Positions 16,256 through 24,772 of a stretch of DNA of 64,000 nt are shown here, one piece after another; the stretch's first letter is position 1, and each line of letters begins with the position of its first letter. The DNA comes from Pseudomonadota bacterium (GTDB lineage: Bacteria; Pseudomonadota; Alphaproteobacteria; Sphingomonadales; Sphingomonadaceae). Location of the stretch: the NCBI GenBank assembly GCA_023389105.1, contig JAEWEY010000007.1:1-64000 (forward strand). The letters run 5' to 3'. A program made the translations under genes and the position numbers. Below the pieces are notes generated by a model. That model saw only the letters and a program-made list of their open reading frames with translations, ran no database searches and was not told where the DNA came from.

Positions 16256-16716
16256 AGCATTCCCAATTCGAGCCGCGCTTCGTCACTCATCTTCGACGGG
16301 TCCCACGGCGGATCCCAAACGAGATTGACGACCGCGTCGCGGATGCCGGGCACGGCCATGGCGCGAAGCTCGACTTCCTGCGGCAGCGACTCGGCGACCG
16401 GGCAGTGGGGCGTCGTCAGCGTCATGGTGATGGTCGCGTCGCCATCCTCGCTGACCTCCACATTGTAGATGAGGCCGAGCTCATAAATGTCGACCGGGAT
16501 TTCCGGGTCGTAGATCGACTTCAGCACCTCGACGACGGCCGCCTGAAGGTCGCCGCCGGGCCCACAAGCAGTCTCTGCCTTCTCGCCCGCAAGGAAGCCC
16601 GCGAGATAGTCGCGCTTGCGCTCGAAGGTCTCGCTGACCGTCTCGGGCACGCGGCCCCGCGGCGGCGGGGTCACCGCGTCGACCTGCTCGGTCTCGATCT
16701 TGCGTTCTTCGTTCAC
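16252..16716 (-). CDS. sufT: SufT, DUF59/MIP18-family Fe-S maturation protein
   Basis: 154 residues: a charged N-terminal extension of about 60 residues, then the DUF59 domain with SIYDPEIPVDIYELGLIYNV, the conserved cysteine in LTTPHCPVAE and LVWDPPWDPSKMSDEAR. SufT helps mature Fe-S proteins under high demand. Position between sufS and sufA with 4-base overlaps on both sides supports the assignment. Confidence 0.93.
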   Translation of the reverse strand: MNEERKIETEQVDAVTPPPRGRVPETVSETFERKRDYLAGFLAGEKAETACGPGGDLQAAVVEVLKSIYDPEIPVDIYELGLIYNVEVSEDGDATITMTLTTPHCPVAESLPQEVELRAMAVPGIRDAVVNLVWDPPWDPSKMSDEARLELGML

Positions 16717-17906
16717 CGCGAAAAAATCCGTTTCACTTGCTCGATCCCGCGCACCAGCGCTTCGACGTCGCTGCTATCGCTATGCGCCGCGAAGCTTGCC
16801 CGGGCGGTCGCCTCGACGCCCAGCCAGCGCATCAGCGGCTGCGCGCAATGATGGCCGGCACGAACCGCGACGCCCGCATCGTCCAATATGGTGGCTGTGT
16901 CGTGCGGATGCACCCCGTCCACGTTGAAGCTGACAATGCCCGCGCTGTCTTCCGGCCCGTAGACGGTGACGCCGCCGATCTTCGCCAGCGCAGCGCGCGT
17001 CTCCGCGACCAGCGCGGCTTCGTGCGCGTGGATTGCGTCGAGCGATAGCTGCGACACCCAATCGATCGCCGCGTGCAGCCCGACTGCGCCAACGATGTGC
17101 GGCGTGCCGGCTTCGAATCGCGCGGGCGCATCGAGGAAGGTCGTTTCCTCGAACGTCACGCGATCGACCATCGCGCCGCCGCCCTGCCAGGGCGGCAGGA
17201 TGTCGAGCAGATCGGCGCGTCCCCAAAGACAACCGATGCCGGTCGGGCCGTACAATTTGTGGCCGGAGAAGGCGTAGAAGTCGGCCCCAATCTTCCCAAT
17301 GTTCACACTGACGCGGGGTACGGCCTGACATCCGTCGAGGAGCAGAAGCGCTCCTTTCGCATGCGCGATCTCCGCCGCCCGCTCGGCGTCGAGGATCGAA
17401 CCGAGCACGTTCGATACGTGCGCAAATCCAACAATGCGATGCTCTTCGGTGAGCATCGCCTCGGCGGCGTCGAGATCGATCCGGCCGTCGGCGGTCAGCG
17501 GAACGGCATCGACCTGATAACCGGCCAGCTGCCACGGAACGATGTTGCTGTGGTGCTCCAGCTGCGAGACCAGCACGCGATTGCGGTCGTCCTTGGGCAA
17601 GGTGCGCGCCACGAAGTTAATCGCTTCGGTCGCCCCGCGCATGAAGGTGATCTCGTTCGGCTGCCCGCCGATTAGCGCGGCGGCGGCAGCGCGCGCGGCC
17701 TCGTAACGGCCGGTCATTTCCGACGAGCGCTGATACACGCCCCGGTGCACCGTCGCATAATCGCGCGCATAGGCTTCGGTGATCGCGTCGATCACCGCCT
17801 GCGGCTTCTGCGCGGTCGCCGCGCTGTCGAGATAGTGCCAGTTCTCGATCGCCGGAAACTGGCCGCGCACGTCGAGCGCGCTGTTGATGCGGCTGGGCGC
17901 GTTCAC
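16713..17906 (-). CDS. sufS: Cysteine desulfurase SufS
   Basis: 397 residues starting at a GTG (17906) that overlaps the sufD stop as GTGA. Class V aminotransferase features: YLDSAATAQKP near the N-terminus, QLEHHSNIVPWQ, LLLDGCQAVPR, the PLP lysine in FSGHKLYGP, and the active-site cysteine in VRAGHHCAQPLM. SufS takes sulfur from cysteine as a persulfide for SufBCD. Group II desulfurases need SufE or SufU as sulfur shuttle; neither is in this operon, so it must be encoded elsewhere. Confidence 0.96.
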   Translation of the reverse strand: MNAPSRINSALDVRGQFPAIENWHYLDSAATAQKPQAVIDAITEAYARDYATVHRGVYQRSSEMTGRYEAARAAAAALIGGQPNEITFMRGATEAINFVARTLPKDDRNRVLVSQLEHHSNIVPWQLAGYQVDAVPLTADGRIDLDAAEAMLTEEHRIVGFAHVSNVLGSILDAERAAEIAHAKGALLLLDGCQAVPRVSVNIGKIGADFYAFSGHKLYGPTGIGCLWGRADLLDILPPWQGGGAMVDRVTFEETTFLDAPARFEAGTPHIVGAVGLHAAIDWVSQLSLDAIHAHEAALVAETRAALAKIGGVTVYGPEDSAGIVSFNVDGVHPHDTATILDDAGVAVRAGHHCAQPLMRWLGVEATARASFAAHSDSSDVEALVRGIEQVKRIFSR

Positions 17907-18637
17907 ACGACGCTCCGCAGCGCCGCACGCGCGGCTTCGCAGATCGCGTCGCTGTCGTTCGCGCTGTCCCACAGCCCCATGACGAAGCCCTCGAGCAGCA
18001 AGGCGCGCGCACTCGCCGGATCCATCCCACGGCTCTCGGCGTAGAACAATTGCATAGGGTCGAGCTCGCCGACCGTCGCGCCGTGCGCGCACTTCACGTC
18101 GTCGGCGTAGATCTCCAGCTCGGGCTTGCAATTGGCCGTTGCGCCGCGGTCCAGCAGCATGGCTTTGACGGACTGCTCGCCGTCCGTCTGCTGCGCGTCG
18201 CGCGCGACCGCGACCTTGCCGAGATAGGACCCTACGGCGTTCCCGTTAAGCACGCTGCGGATGACCTGGCGCGAGGTCGCCGACGGTTGCTGGTGGCGCA
18301 CGGTCGTGACGATCTCGAGCGTCGACGTGCCTGTGCCGATGTTCGCGGCGTTGAAGTTGAACTTGGCGCCTTCGTGCAGCGCCACGTCCAATTCGAGGCG
18401 TCCATATTCCTGCGCGGTGTTGAGCGCGAACAGCGACAATTCCGCGCCCGTTTCAAGCGTGATTTGCGCGCGCCGGACCTCGATATCTTCGCCGCTCGGC
18501 AGCCAAATTTGCTGCAGCTTTTGCTGCGCAGCAATTTGCAGCGTCTCCGGCGGCGAAAGATCGCGCCAGACCGATGCGAGCGCGTCAATATCGGCGTAGC
18601 GAAATGCTTCGTCCCGGCGGGTTGGCAGCGCCGTCAT
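17903..18637 (-). CDS. sufD: SufD, Fe-S scaffold subunit
   Basis: 244 residues, short compared with E. coli SufD (about 420) but typical for alphaproteobacteria. The C-terminal beta-helix core has ANCKPELEIYADDVKCAHGA, with the conserved Cys and His, and FYAESRGMDPASARALLLEGF. The N-terminus carries RRDEAFRYADIDAL. It pairs with SufB in the SufBC2D scaffold. The start overlaps the stop of a small membrane-protein gene. Confidence 0.94.
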   Translation of the reverse strand: MTALPTRRDEAFRYADIDALASVWRDLSPPETLQIAAQQKLQQIWLPSGEDIEVRRAQITLETGAELSLFALNTAQEYGRLELDVALHEGAKFNFNAANIGTGTSTLEIVTTVRHQQPSATSRQVIRSVLNGNAVGSYLGKVAVARDAQQTDGEQSVKAMLLDRGATANCKPELEIYADDVKCAHGATVGELDPMQLFYAESRGMDPASARALLLEGFVMGLWDSANDSDAICEAARAALRSVV

Positions 18638-18930
18638 GCGCGCCTCTTCATCAAACGGCGCAGCTTCTTGTCACGCTGCTTCTGCCGGTCCGGCGCCATC
18701 AAACCGTACAGCGCATCGAGCGCCAGACCTGCGGCGATGGCGACCGCCACGATGCTCGCAATTTTACCGGTGTCAGTGAATTGCTCAAATACGAAATCGA
18801 TAAGCGCGATCGCGCCGACCATCATCACCAGCAGCGCCGTGTCCGCAACCGCGCGACCGGGATTCCCGCGCACCGCATAGATCGCGAACATGAAGGCGAT
18901 GCAGCCGAGAATGATGACGAACGTCGTCAT
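18634..18930 (-). CDS. Small membrane protein inside the SUF operon
   Basis: 98 residues with three hydrophobic segments (about 3-20, 28-46 and 57-77) and a very basic C-terminal tail (DRQKQRDKKLRRLMKRRA). No recognised family. It is joined by 4-base overlaps to sufC upstream and sufD downstream, so it is expressed with the SUF proteins in fixed proportion. The basic tail suggests contact with nucleic acid, lipids or the cytoplasmic scaffold. Membrane anchoring of the machinery is one speculative role. Confidence 0.7.
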   Translation of the reverse strand: MTTFVIILGCIAFMFAIYAVRGNPGRAVADTALLVMMVGAIALIDFVFEQFTDTGKIASIVAVAIAAGLALDALYGLMAPDRQKQRDKKLRRLMKRRA

Positions 18931-19670
18931 GCAGCCGCCTCGGCATAGCCTTCGCGTTCGAGTTCGAGCGCGAGTTCGGGGCCACCGCTGCGCTCGATGC
19001 GGCCGGCACGCAGCACGTGCACGCGATCGGGCCGAACGTAGTCGAGCAGGCGCTGATAATGCGTGATCAGCAACACACCCTTGTCGGGCGCGCGCATGAT
19101 CTGGTTGATGCCCGCGCCAACCGCCTTCAGCGCGTCGATGTCCAGCCCGCTGTCGGTCTCGTCGAGGAGCGCGAACCTGGGCTGCATGATGCCCATCTGG
19201 ACCATCTCGGCGCGCTTCTTTTCGCCGCCCGAAAAGCCGACGTTGACGGGACGCTTGAGCATCTCCGCGTCCATACCGAGCAACGCCGCCTGCGCCCGCG
19301 CAAGCTTGATGAACTCGCCCCCCGAAAGCTCGGGCTCACCGCGCGAACGGCGCTGCGAATTGAGGCTTTCGCGCAGGAACTGAAGATAGCTGACGCCCGG
19401 GATTTCGACCGGATATTGGAAGCCGAGGAACAGCCCCGCCGCCGCGCGCTCATAGGGTTCGAGAGCGAGCAAGTCTTGTCCGTCGAAGGTCGCGGTGCCG
19501 CCGGTCACCTTGTAGCCGGGACGTCCGGACAGCACGTAGGACAGCGTCGACTTGCCGGACCCGTTCGGCCCCATGATTGCGTGCACCTCGCCCGCGGGCA
19601 CCTCTAGCGAAACGCCCTTGAGGATCGGCTTGTCGGCGACGCTCGCCTGAAGATTGGAAATATTGAGCAC
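18927..19670 (-). CDS. sufC: SufC, Fe-S assembly ATPase
   Basis: 247 residues of the ABC ATPase family. Walker A is GPNGSGKST, the Q-loop region is GLFLGFQYPVEIPGV, the signature is NVGFSGGEKKR, and Walker B is FALLDETDSGLD, a hallmark of SufC. It powers conformational change in SufBCD. The start overlaps by one base the stop of the coiled-coil gene. Confidence 0.97.
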   Translation of the reverse strand: MLNISNLQASVADKPILKGVSLEVPAGEVHAIMGPNGSGKSTLSYVLSGRPGYKVTGGTATFDGQDLLALEPYERAAAGLFLGFQYPVEIPGVSYLQFLRESLNSQRRSRGEPELSGGEFIKLARAQAALLGMDAEMLKRPVNVGFSGGEKKRAEMVQMGIMQPRFALLDETDSGLDIDALKAVGAGINQIMRAPDKGVLLITHYQRLLDYVRPDRVHVLRAGRIERSGGPELALELEREGYAEAAA

Positions 19671-20068
19671 TATTTATCGGACCTTCCGGCCGGGCAATTG
19701 GAAAGGAAATAGCGGCGCATGGTGTCGGTCGCGTCCTGCCGAATGGCTTCCAGCATGCGCTGATCGTTGAGCGCTTTCTGGCGATCGTCGAGCGCGGCCT
19801 GTTGCAGGTCGAGCTGGCGTTCGGCCTGCTTCTGCTCCGTGCTTTTGGCGGATGCTGACTCGCGCAATGCGCGGCGCTGATCGTTGAGCGCCAGTCGCGC
19901 GTTCACGATGGCCTCCTGCTCCTTGTAGGTTGCAAGCAACGCCGAGCTGCGCCGTGCAGCTTCCGATGCGAAAGCCGGATTGGCGGTGACGCGATCGCAG
20001 CGGGTGACCGCCTGATCGAGCGCATCGAGGTCGGCCGAAACCGCGGCAAGGAAAAGCAGGGACATCAT
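19670..20068 (-). CDS. Exported coiled-coil protein inside the SUF operon
   Basis: 132 residues. A short hydrophobic N-terminus (MMSLLFLAAVSA) suggests export or anchoring. Residues about 45-110 form a long charged helix rich in Q, E, R and A (QRRALRESASAKSTEQKQAE and following), likely coiled coil. Two cysteines remain, one near residue 24 and one at the C-terminal NCPAG. No family is recognised. It sits between sufB and sufC with overlapping ends, so expression follows the SUF system; why an apparently exported protein is here is unclear. Confidence 0.65.
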   Translation of the reverse strand: MMSLLFLAAVSADLDALDQAVTRCDRVTANPAFASEAARRSSALLATYKEQEAIVNARLALNDQRRALRESASAKSTEQKQAERQLDLQQAALDDRQKALNDQRMLEAIRQDATDTMRRYFLSNCPAGRSDK

Positions 20069-21534
20069 CCCACGCTCCCTTCGAGACTGATGCCGAGCAG
20101 CTTCTGCGCCTCGACCGCGAACTCCATCGGCAGCTGCTTCAGAACTTCACGTGCGAAGCCGTTGACGATCAGCGCGACCGCGGCTTCCTGATCGAGGCCG
20201 CGCGACATCGCGTAGAACAGCTGATCCTCGCTGATCTTCGACGTCGTCGCTTCATGCTCGATCGTTGCCGTCGGGTTCTTGACCTCGATGTACGGGACGG
20301 TGTGCGCGCCGCAGTCGCTGCCGAGCAGCAAGGAATCGCACTGCGTGAAGTTGCGCACATTCTCGGCGCGCGGGAGGACGCGGACGAGGCCGCGATAGGT
20401 GTTGTCCGACCGGCCCGCGCTGATGCCCTTGGAGACGATCGTCGAGCGCGTGTTTGCGCCGATGTGGATCATCTTCGTGCCGGTGTCCGCCTGCTGGCGA
20501 TTGTTGGTCAGCGCGACCGAATAGAACTCGCCGACGCTGCCATCGCCCTTCAGGATGCAGCTCGGATATTTCCAGGTGATCGCGCTGCCGGTTTCGACCT
20601 GCGTCCACGACACCTTCGACCGGTCGCCGCTGCACAGCGCGCGCTTCGTCACAAAGTTGAAGATGCCTCCGCGGCCTTCCGCGTCGCCGGGATACCAGTT
20701 CTGGACCGTGGAGTATTTCACCTCCGCATCCTCGTGCGCGAAGATTTCCACGACGGCGGCGTGAAGCTGGTTCTCGTCGCGCATCGGCGCGGTGCAGCCT
20801 TCGAGGTAGCTGACGTAGCTGCCCTTGTCGGCGACGATCAGGGTTCGCTCGAACTGGCCGGTGTTCTCCGCATTGATGCGGAAGTAGGTCGACAGCTCCA
20901 TCGGGCAGCGGACGCCCTCAGGGATGTAAACGAAGGTGCCGTCGGAGAAGACCGCGCTGTTGAGGCAGGCGAAGTAATTGTCGCGCTGCGGAACGACGCT
21001 GCCGAGATATTTGCGGATCAGTTCGGGATGCTCGCGGATCGCCTCGGAGATGCTGAGGAAGATGACGCCGGCCTTGGACAATTCCTCGCGGAAGGTGGTC
21101 GCGACGCTGACGCTATCGAACACCGCGTCGACCGCGACCTTGCGCGCGCCTTCGACGCCGGCGAGCACCTTCTGCTCCTCGATCGGAATACCGAGCTTTT
21201 CGTAGGTACGGCGGATTTCCGGATCGAGCTCGTCAAGCGAGGCGAGCTTCGGCTTCGCCTTGGGCGCCGCGTAATAATAAGCGTCCTGATAATCGATCGC
21301 CGGGATGTCGAGCTTGGCCCAGTCGACCTCCTCCATCTCCAGCCAGGCGCGAAAGGCCTTGAGCCGCCAGTCGAGCATCCATTCCGGCTCGTTCTTCTTG
21401 GCGGAAATGAAGCGGACGGTGTCCTCGTTCAGGCCCTTGGGCGCGAACTCCTGCTCGACATCGGACGCGAAGCCCCACTCATAGTCCTGGGCGATCTTTT
21501 CCTTGAGCTCGCGGTTCTTGACGGCCTCGTTCAT
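20065..21534 (-). CDS. sufB: SufB, Fe-S scaffold subunit
   Basis: 489 residues from the ATG at 21534, which overlaps the regulator stop (ATGA); an in-frame upstream extension runs into the regulator gene. Signatures: KEKIAQDYEWGFASDVEQE, PEGVRCPMELSTYFRINAEN, SYLEGCTAPMRDENQLHAAV, TIVSKGISAGRSDNTYRG and the scaffold cysteine in FTQCDSLLLGSDCGAHTVPY. SufB receives sulfur from SufS and nascent clusters form at the SufB-SufD interface. Confidence 0.97.
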   Translation of the reverse strand: MNEAVKNRELKEKIAQDYEWGFASDVEQEFAPKGLNEDTVRFISAKKNEPEWMLDWRLKAFRAWLEMEEVDWAKLDIPAIDYQDAYYYAAPKAKPKLASLDELDPEIRRTYEKLGIPIEEQKVLAGVEGARKVAVDAVFDSVSVATTFREELSKAGVIFLSISEAIREHPELIRKYLGSVVPQRDNYFACLNSAVFSDGTFVYIPEGVRCPMELSTYFRINAENTGQFERTLIVADKGSYVSYLEGCTAPMRDENQLHAAVVEIFAHEDAEVKYSTVQNWYPGDAEGRGGIFNFVTKRALCSGDRSKVSWTQVETGSAITWKYPSCILKGDGSVGEFYSVALTNNRQQADTGTKMIHIGANTRSTIVSKGISAGRSDNTYRGLVRVLPRAENVRNFTQCDSLLLGSDCGAHTVPYIEVKNPTATIEHEATTSKISEDQLFYAMSRGLDQEAAVALIVNGFAREVLKQLPMEFAVEAQKLLGISLEGSVG

Positions 21535-21935
21535 CGCGCAAGCTCCGTCAGAGAAACGGCGTCGAGTGCACCGCGGACGGCGTTCGAAACTACGCCCATG
21601 TGCGGCTTCACCCTGCACTGCGCATCGAGCGCGCAGCCGGAAACGTCCTCATCGCCGCTGCACTGGGTCATGGCGATCGGGCCTTCGACCGCTTCGACGA
21701 TGTCGGCGAGGCTTATTTCAGGCGCTGGTCGGGCCAATGTGAACCCGCCGCCGGCGCCGCGGACGCTGCTCAGCAGGGCATGACCGGCCAGCTGCCCCAT
21801 CAGCTTTTGCGCGGTGGGGAGTGGCACGCCGGTTTCGCCCGACAGCTCGGTTGCGCTGAGACGTGCGCCCACGGGACGGCGGGCGGCGGCGGTCATCAGG
21901 ACGACCGCGTAATCGGCAAGGTGGGAGAGTCGCAT
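21531..21935 (-). CDS. Rrf2-family Fe-S-sensing regulator of the SUF operon
   Basis: 134 residues. The N-terminal winged helix-turn-helix (MRLSHLADYAVVLM, LSATELSGETGVPLPTAQKL, then VRGAGGGFTLARP) is diagnostic of Rrf2/IscR proteins. Three cysteines at 92, 101 and 107 match the IscR cluster ligands in number and place, with a wider first gap. It is the first gene of the SUF operon and probably represses it when carrying a [2Fe-2S] cluster. It overlaps sufB by four bases. Confidence 0.93.
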   Translation of the reverse strand: MRLSHLADYAVVLMTAAARRPVGARLSATELSGETGVPLPTAQKLMGQLAGHALLSSVRGAGGGFTLARPAPEISLADIVEAVEGPIAMTQCSGDEDVSGCALDAQCRVKPHMGVVSNAVRGALDAVSLTELAR

Positions 21936-21959
21936 GGTGAATTCGGAGCTTTCCAGTCC

Positions 21960-21988
21960 GATTTAGTGGGTTGCGCCCTGAAACTCAA
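21960..21988 (-). promoter_or_regulatory. Candidate SUF operon promoter
   Basis: On the minus strand TTGAGT (21988-21983) and TAAATC (21965-21960) are separated by 17 bases and lie 25 bases before the regulator ATG at 21935. The match to sigma-70 hexamers is moderate for -35 and weak for -10. The sequence CACTAAATCGGACTGG around the -10 could hold an Rrf2-type site. pyrD diverges from the same 70-base spacer. Confidence 0.3.
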
Positions 21989-22005
21989 CCGCGCAGACGG
22001 TCGGC

Positions 22006-23043
22006 GTGGCCCTCTATCCGCTCATCAGCCCGCTGATCTTCCGCCTCGATGCGGAGCGGGCGCATCGTGCGACGATCGCGCTGCTCAAGCTGCGCGGCGG
22101 CAAGGGCGAACCGCCAGCCACGCCGGAGCTGAAAACGAAGGTGGCTCGCCTCACCTTTCCCAATCCGGTCGGACTGGCGGCGGGATTCGACAAGGATGCC
22201 GAGGTATTCGGCCCGATGCTCGGGCTTGGCTTCGGATCGGTCGAGGTCGGCACGCTGACGCCCAAGCCGCAGGCGGGGAACCCGAAGCCGCGGCTGTTTC
22301 GGCTGGTCGAAGACCAAGCGGTGATCAACCGCATGGGCTTCAATAACGGCGGGCAGGACGCGGCACTCGCGCGGCTCAGAAAGCGGTATCGCACGCGCGG
22401 CATCGTCGGCGTGAATGTCGGCGCAAACAAGGATAGCGCGGATCGCATTGCCGACTACGTTCAGGGCGTTCGCGCAATGGCTCCCGTCGCCGATTACCTG
22501 ACCGTCAATATCAGCTCGCCGAACACGCCAGGACTGCGGCAATTGCAGGATGAAGGCGCGTTGCGCGAACTGCTGGCGGCGGTGCGCGAGAACCGCCAGC
22601 CGGGCGGGCCGCCGCTATTCCTGAAAGTGGCGCCGGACCTAGAGGAAGGCGACCCGATCCGCATCGTGCGCGCAGCGCTTGATCATGGCGTCGATGCGCT
22701 GATCGTCGCCAACACGACGGTATCGCGGCCGCCGGGTTTGCGCTCGCGATATGCGTCGGAAAGCGGAGGCCTGTCCGGGGCTCCGCTGGCGGCGCTGGCG
22801 CACAAACAATTGCAGGCTTTCTACAGCGTCGCGGGCAAGGAACTGCCGCTGATTTCGGCGGGCGGGATTAGCGATGCCAACGATGTTTGGTGGCGGATCC
22901 GCTCGGGCGCGAGTTTGGTGCAGCTTTATAGCGCGATGGTTTACCAGGGGCCGGGAATTGCGCGCCGCATCACGAAAGACTTGCAGCGCATCCTCGCGAG
23001 CAGCCCGTTCGCCAACATTGCCGAGGCGGTCGGGACAGGGTAG
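22006..23043 (+). CDS. pyrD: Dihydroorotate dehydrogenase (quinone), class 2
   Basis: 345 residues from a GTG at 22006. The membrane-associating N-terminal helices (LYPLISPLIFRLDAERAHRA) mark class 2. FMN/substrate motifs are PVGLAAGFDKDAE, RMGFNNGGQD, the catalytic serine region NISSPNTPGLRQLQ, and C-terminal LISAGGISDANDVW. It oxidises dihydroorotate to orotate, passing electrons to ubiquinone in the inner membrane (pyrimidine synthesis). Confidence 0.97.
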   Translation: MALYPLISPLIFRLDAERAHRATIALLKLRGGKGEPPATPELKTKVARLTFPNPVGLAAGFDKDAEVFGPMLGLGFGSVEVGTLTPKPQAGNPKPRLFRLVEDQAVINRMGFNNGGQDAALARLRKRYRTRGIVGVNVGANKDSADRIADYVQGVRAMAPVADYLTVNISSPNTPGLRQLQDEGALRELLAAVRENRQPGGPPLFLKVAPDLEEGDPIRIVRAALDHGVDALIVANTTVSRPPGLRSRYASESGGLSGAPLAALAHKQLQAFYSVAGKELPLISAGGISDANDVWWRIRSGASLVQLYSAMVYQGPGIARRITKDLQRILASSPFANIAEAVGTG

Positions 23044-23054
23044 CGCTCCCGCCC

Positions 23055-24764
23055 ATGCGTACACTGCCGATTGCCGCCGGACTGCTCGCCCTCGCCACTG
23101 CCACTTCGCTCCCGGCCAAACCGCCGACAGCCCGTACGAACATTGCACCAGGTATGGTCAGCGCAGCCGATCCGCGCGCGGCCGAAGCCGGTGCGCAGAT
23201 CCTGCGCCAGGGCGGCTCCGCGCTCGATGCCGCATTTGCGACGCTGATCGCGCTGACCGTCGTCGAGCCGCAAAGCTCTGGCATCGGCGGTGGCGGATAC
23301 ATGGTTTATTCACCGCGCGGCGGCGCCGCTGTGACGTTCGACGGCCGCGAAACCGCGCCGCACGCCGCGACCAACACTTGGTTCTTCAAGGACGGTCAGC
23401 CGATGCCGACGCGGGAAGCGATTCCGGGCGGCAAGAGCGTTGGCGTGCCGGGCAATCTGCGCATGATGGCGCTGGCGCACCGCCGCTTCGGTAAACTGCC
23501 GTGGGCGGCGCTGTTCCAGCCGGCAATCAAGCTCGCGCGCGACGGCTTCGTCATGACTCCACGCATGAATCGCGCGCTCGCCTCCTCCATCGAAACCGGT
23601 GCGATGTCCGCGGAAGCGCGCGCGCTTTATTACGCGCCGGACGGCACGCCGAAGCCTGCGGGAACGCTCATCCAGAACCCGGCGCTCGCGAAATTCCTGA
23701 GCGACGTCGCCGCGCGCGGCGCGGACAGCTTCTACGTCGGTCCGAACGCACAGGCGATCGTTGCGACGGTCAACGGCTCGCCGCGGAACCCATCGCGCAT
23801 GACGACCGGCGACATCGCCACCTACGATGCCAAGACTCGTAATCCGGTGTGCGGCACCTATCGCGGATACAAGATTTGCGGGATGGGCCCGTCCTCTTCC
23901 GGCGGCACAACCGTTTTCACCATCCTCAAGCAGCTCGAGCGCTTCGACATGACGGCGCTTGGCCCCAACTCGCCGACCGCCTGGCACCTGATCGCGGAGT
24001 CGATGCGCCTCGCCTACGCCGACCGCGATCAGTTCATCGGCGACCCTGGCTTCGTCTCCGTGCCGGTCGCGGGAATGATCGATGCCAAATACCTCGCTCG
24101 CCGATCTGCGCTGATTTCACCGGATCGCACGATGACGACTGTCACCGCAGGCTCACCGCTGGCCGCGCCGAAATTCGTCTGCAAAGCGGTGCAGCCCGTT
24201 GAGCGCGGCACGTCGCACTTCGTTGCCGTCGACAGTCAGGGCAACGTCGCATCGGATACTTCGACCATCGAAAGCCCGTTCGGTTCGGGGCTGATGGTCA
24301 ACGGCTATTATCTCAACAACGAACTGACCGACTTCAACATCGAGCCGATGAAGGATGGGTGCCTTACCGCCAATCGTGTCGAAGGCGGCAAGCGCCCCCG
24401 CAGCTCGATGAGCCCGACCATCGTTTGGGGACCGGACGGCAAGATCCGGCTGGCGGTCGGCGCGGCCGGCGGCGCGACGATTCCGGCCCAGGTGGCGAAA
24501 GCAATCATCGGCGTTCTCGACTGGCACCTGACCGCGCAGCAGGCGATCGCGCTGCCGACCATCTTCGCGCCGGGCGGCGACACGGTTTACGTCGAAAAGG
24601 GCACGTTCCTCGAAACGATGGTGCCGCAGCTGCAGGCGCTGGGTCACACGAAGATCGATTACCGCCAGCCGATTTCCTTCAAGGCGAACGCGATCGAATG
24701 GGCAAACGGCCGCTGGGCCGGCGCGGCCGATCCGCGCAGCGAGGGCGTCGCGGTTTCGCAATAA
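23055..24764 (+). CDS. ggt: Gamma-glutamyltransferase
   Basis: 569 residues with a signal peptide (MRTLPIAAGLLALATATSLPA). Conserved blocks: GGSALDAAFATLIALTVVEP, SGIGGGGYMVYS, the N-terminal-nucleophile threonine in ERGTSHFVAVD (autoprocessing at this Thr), NNELTDFN, and the lid/substrate region GGKRPRSSMSPTI. Heterodimeric periplasmic enzyme that splits the gamma-glutamyl bond of glutathione and analogues. It starts 11 bases after pyrD and is followed closely by an acyl-CoA ligase. Confidence 0.96.
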   Translation: MRTLPIAAGLLALATATSLPAKPPTARTNIAPGMVSAADPRAAEAGAQILRQGGSALDAAFATLIALTVVEPQSSGIGGGGYMVYSPRGGAAVTFDGRETAPHAATNTWFFKDGQPMPTREAIPGGKSVGVPGNLRMMALAHRRFGKLPWAALFQPAIKLARDGFVMTPRMNRALASSIETGAMSAEARALYYAPDGTPKPAGTLIQNPALAKFLSDVAARGADSFYVGPNAQAIVATVNGSPRNPSRMTTGDIATYDAKTRNPVCGTYRGYKICGMGPSSSGGTTVFTILKQLERFDMTALGPNSPTAWHLIAESMRLAYADRDQFIGDPGFVSVPVAGMIDAKYLARRSALISPDRTMTTVTAGSPLAAPKFVCKAVQPVERGTSHFVAVDSQGNVASDTSTIESPFGSGLMVNGYYLNNELTDFNIEPMKDGCLTANRVEGGKRPRSSMSPTIVWGPDGKIRLAVGAAGGATIPAQVAKAIIGVLDWHLTAQQAIALPTIFAPGGDTVYVEKGTFLETMVPQLQALGHTKIDYRQPISFKANAIEWANGRWAGAADPRSEGVAVSQ

Positions 24765-24772
24765 GGGGGCGC

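Noticed and set aside
20254..21783. A 509-codon open frame on the plus strand
   Set aside because: Antisense to sufB and its regulator, which have complete family motifs.
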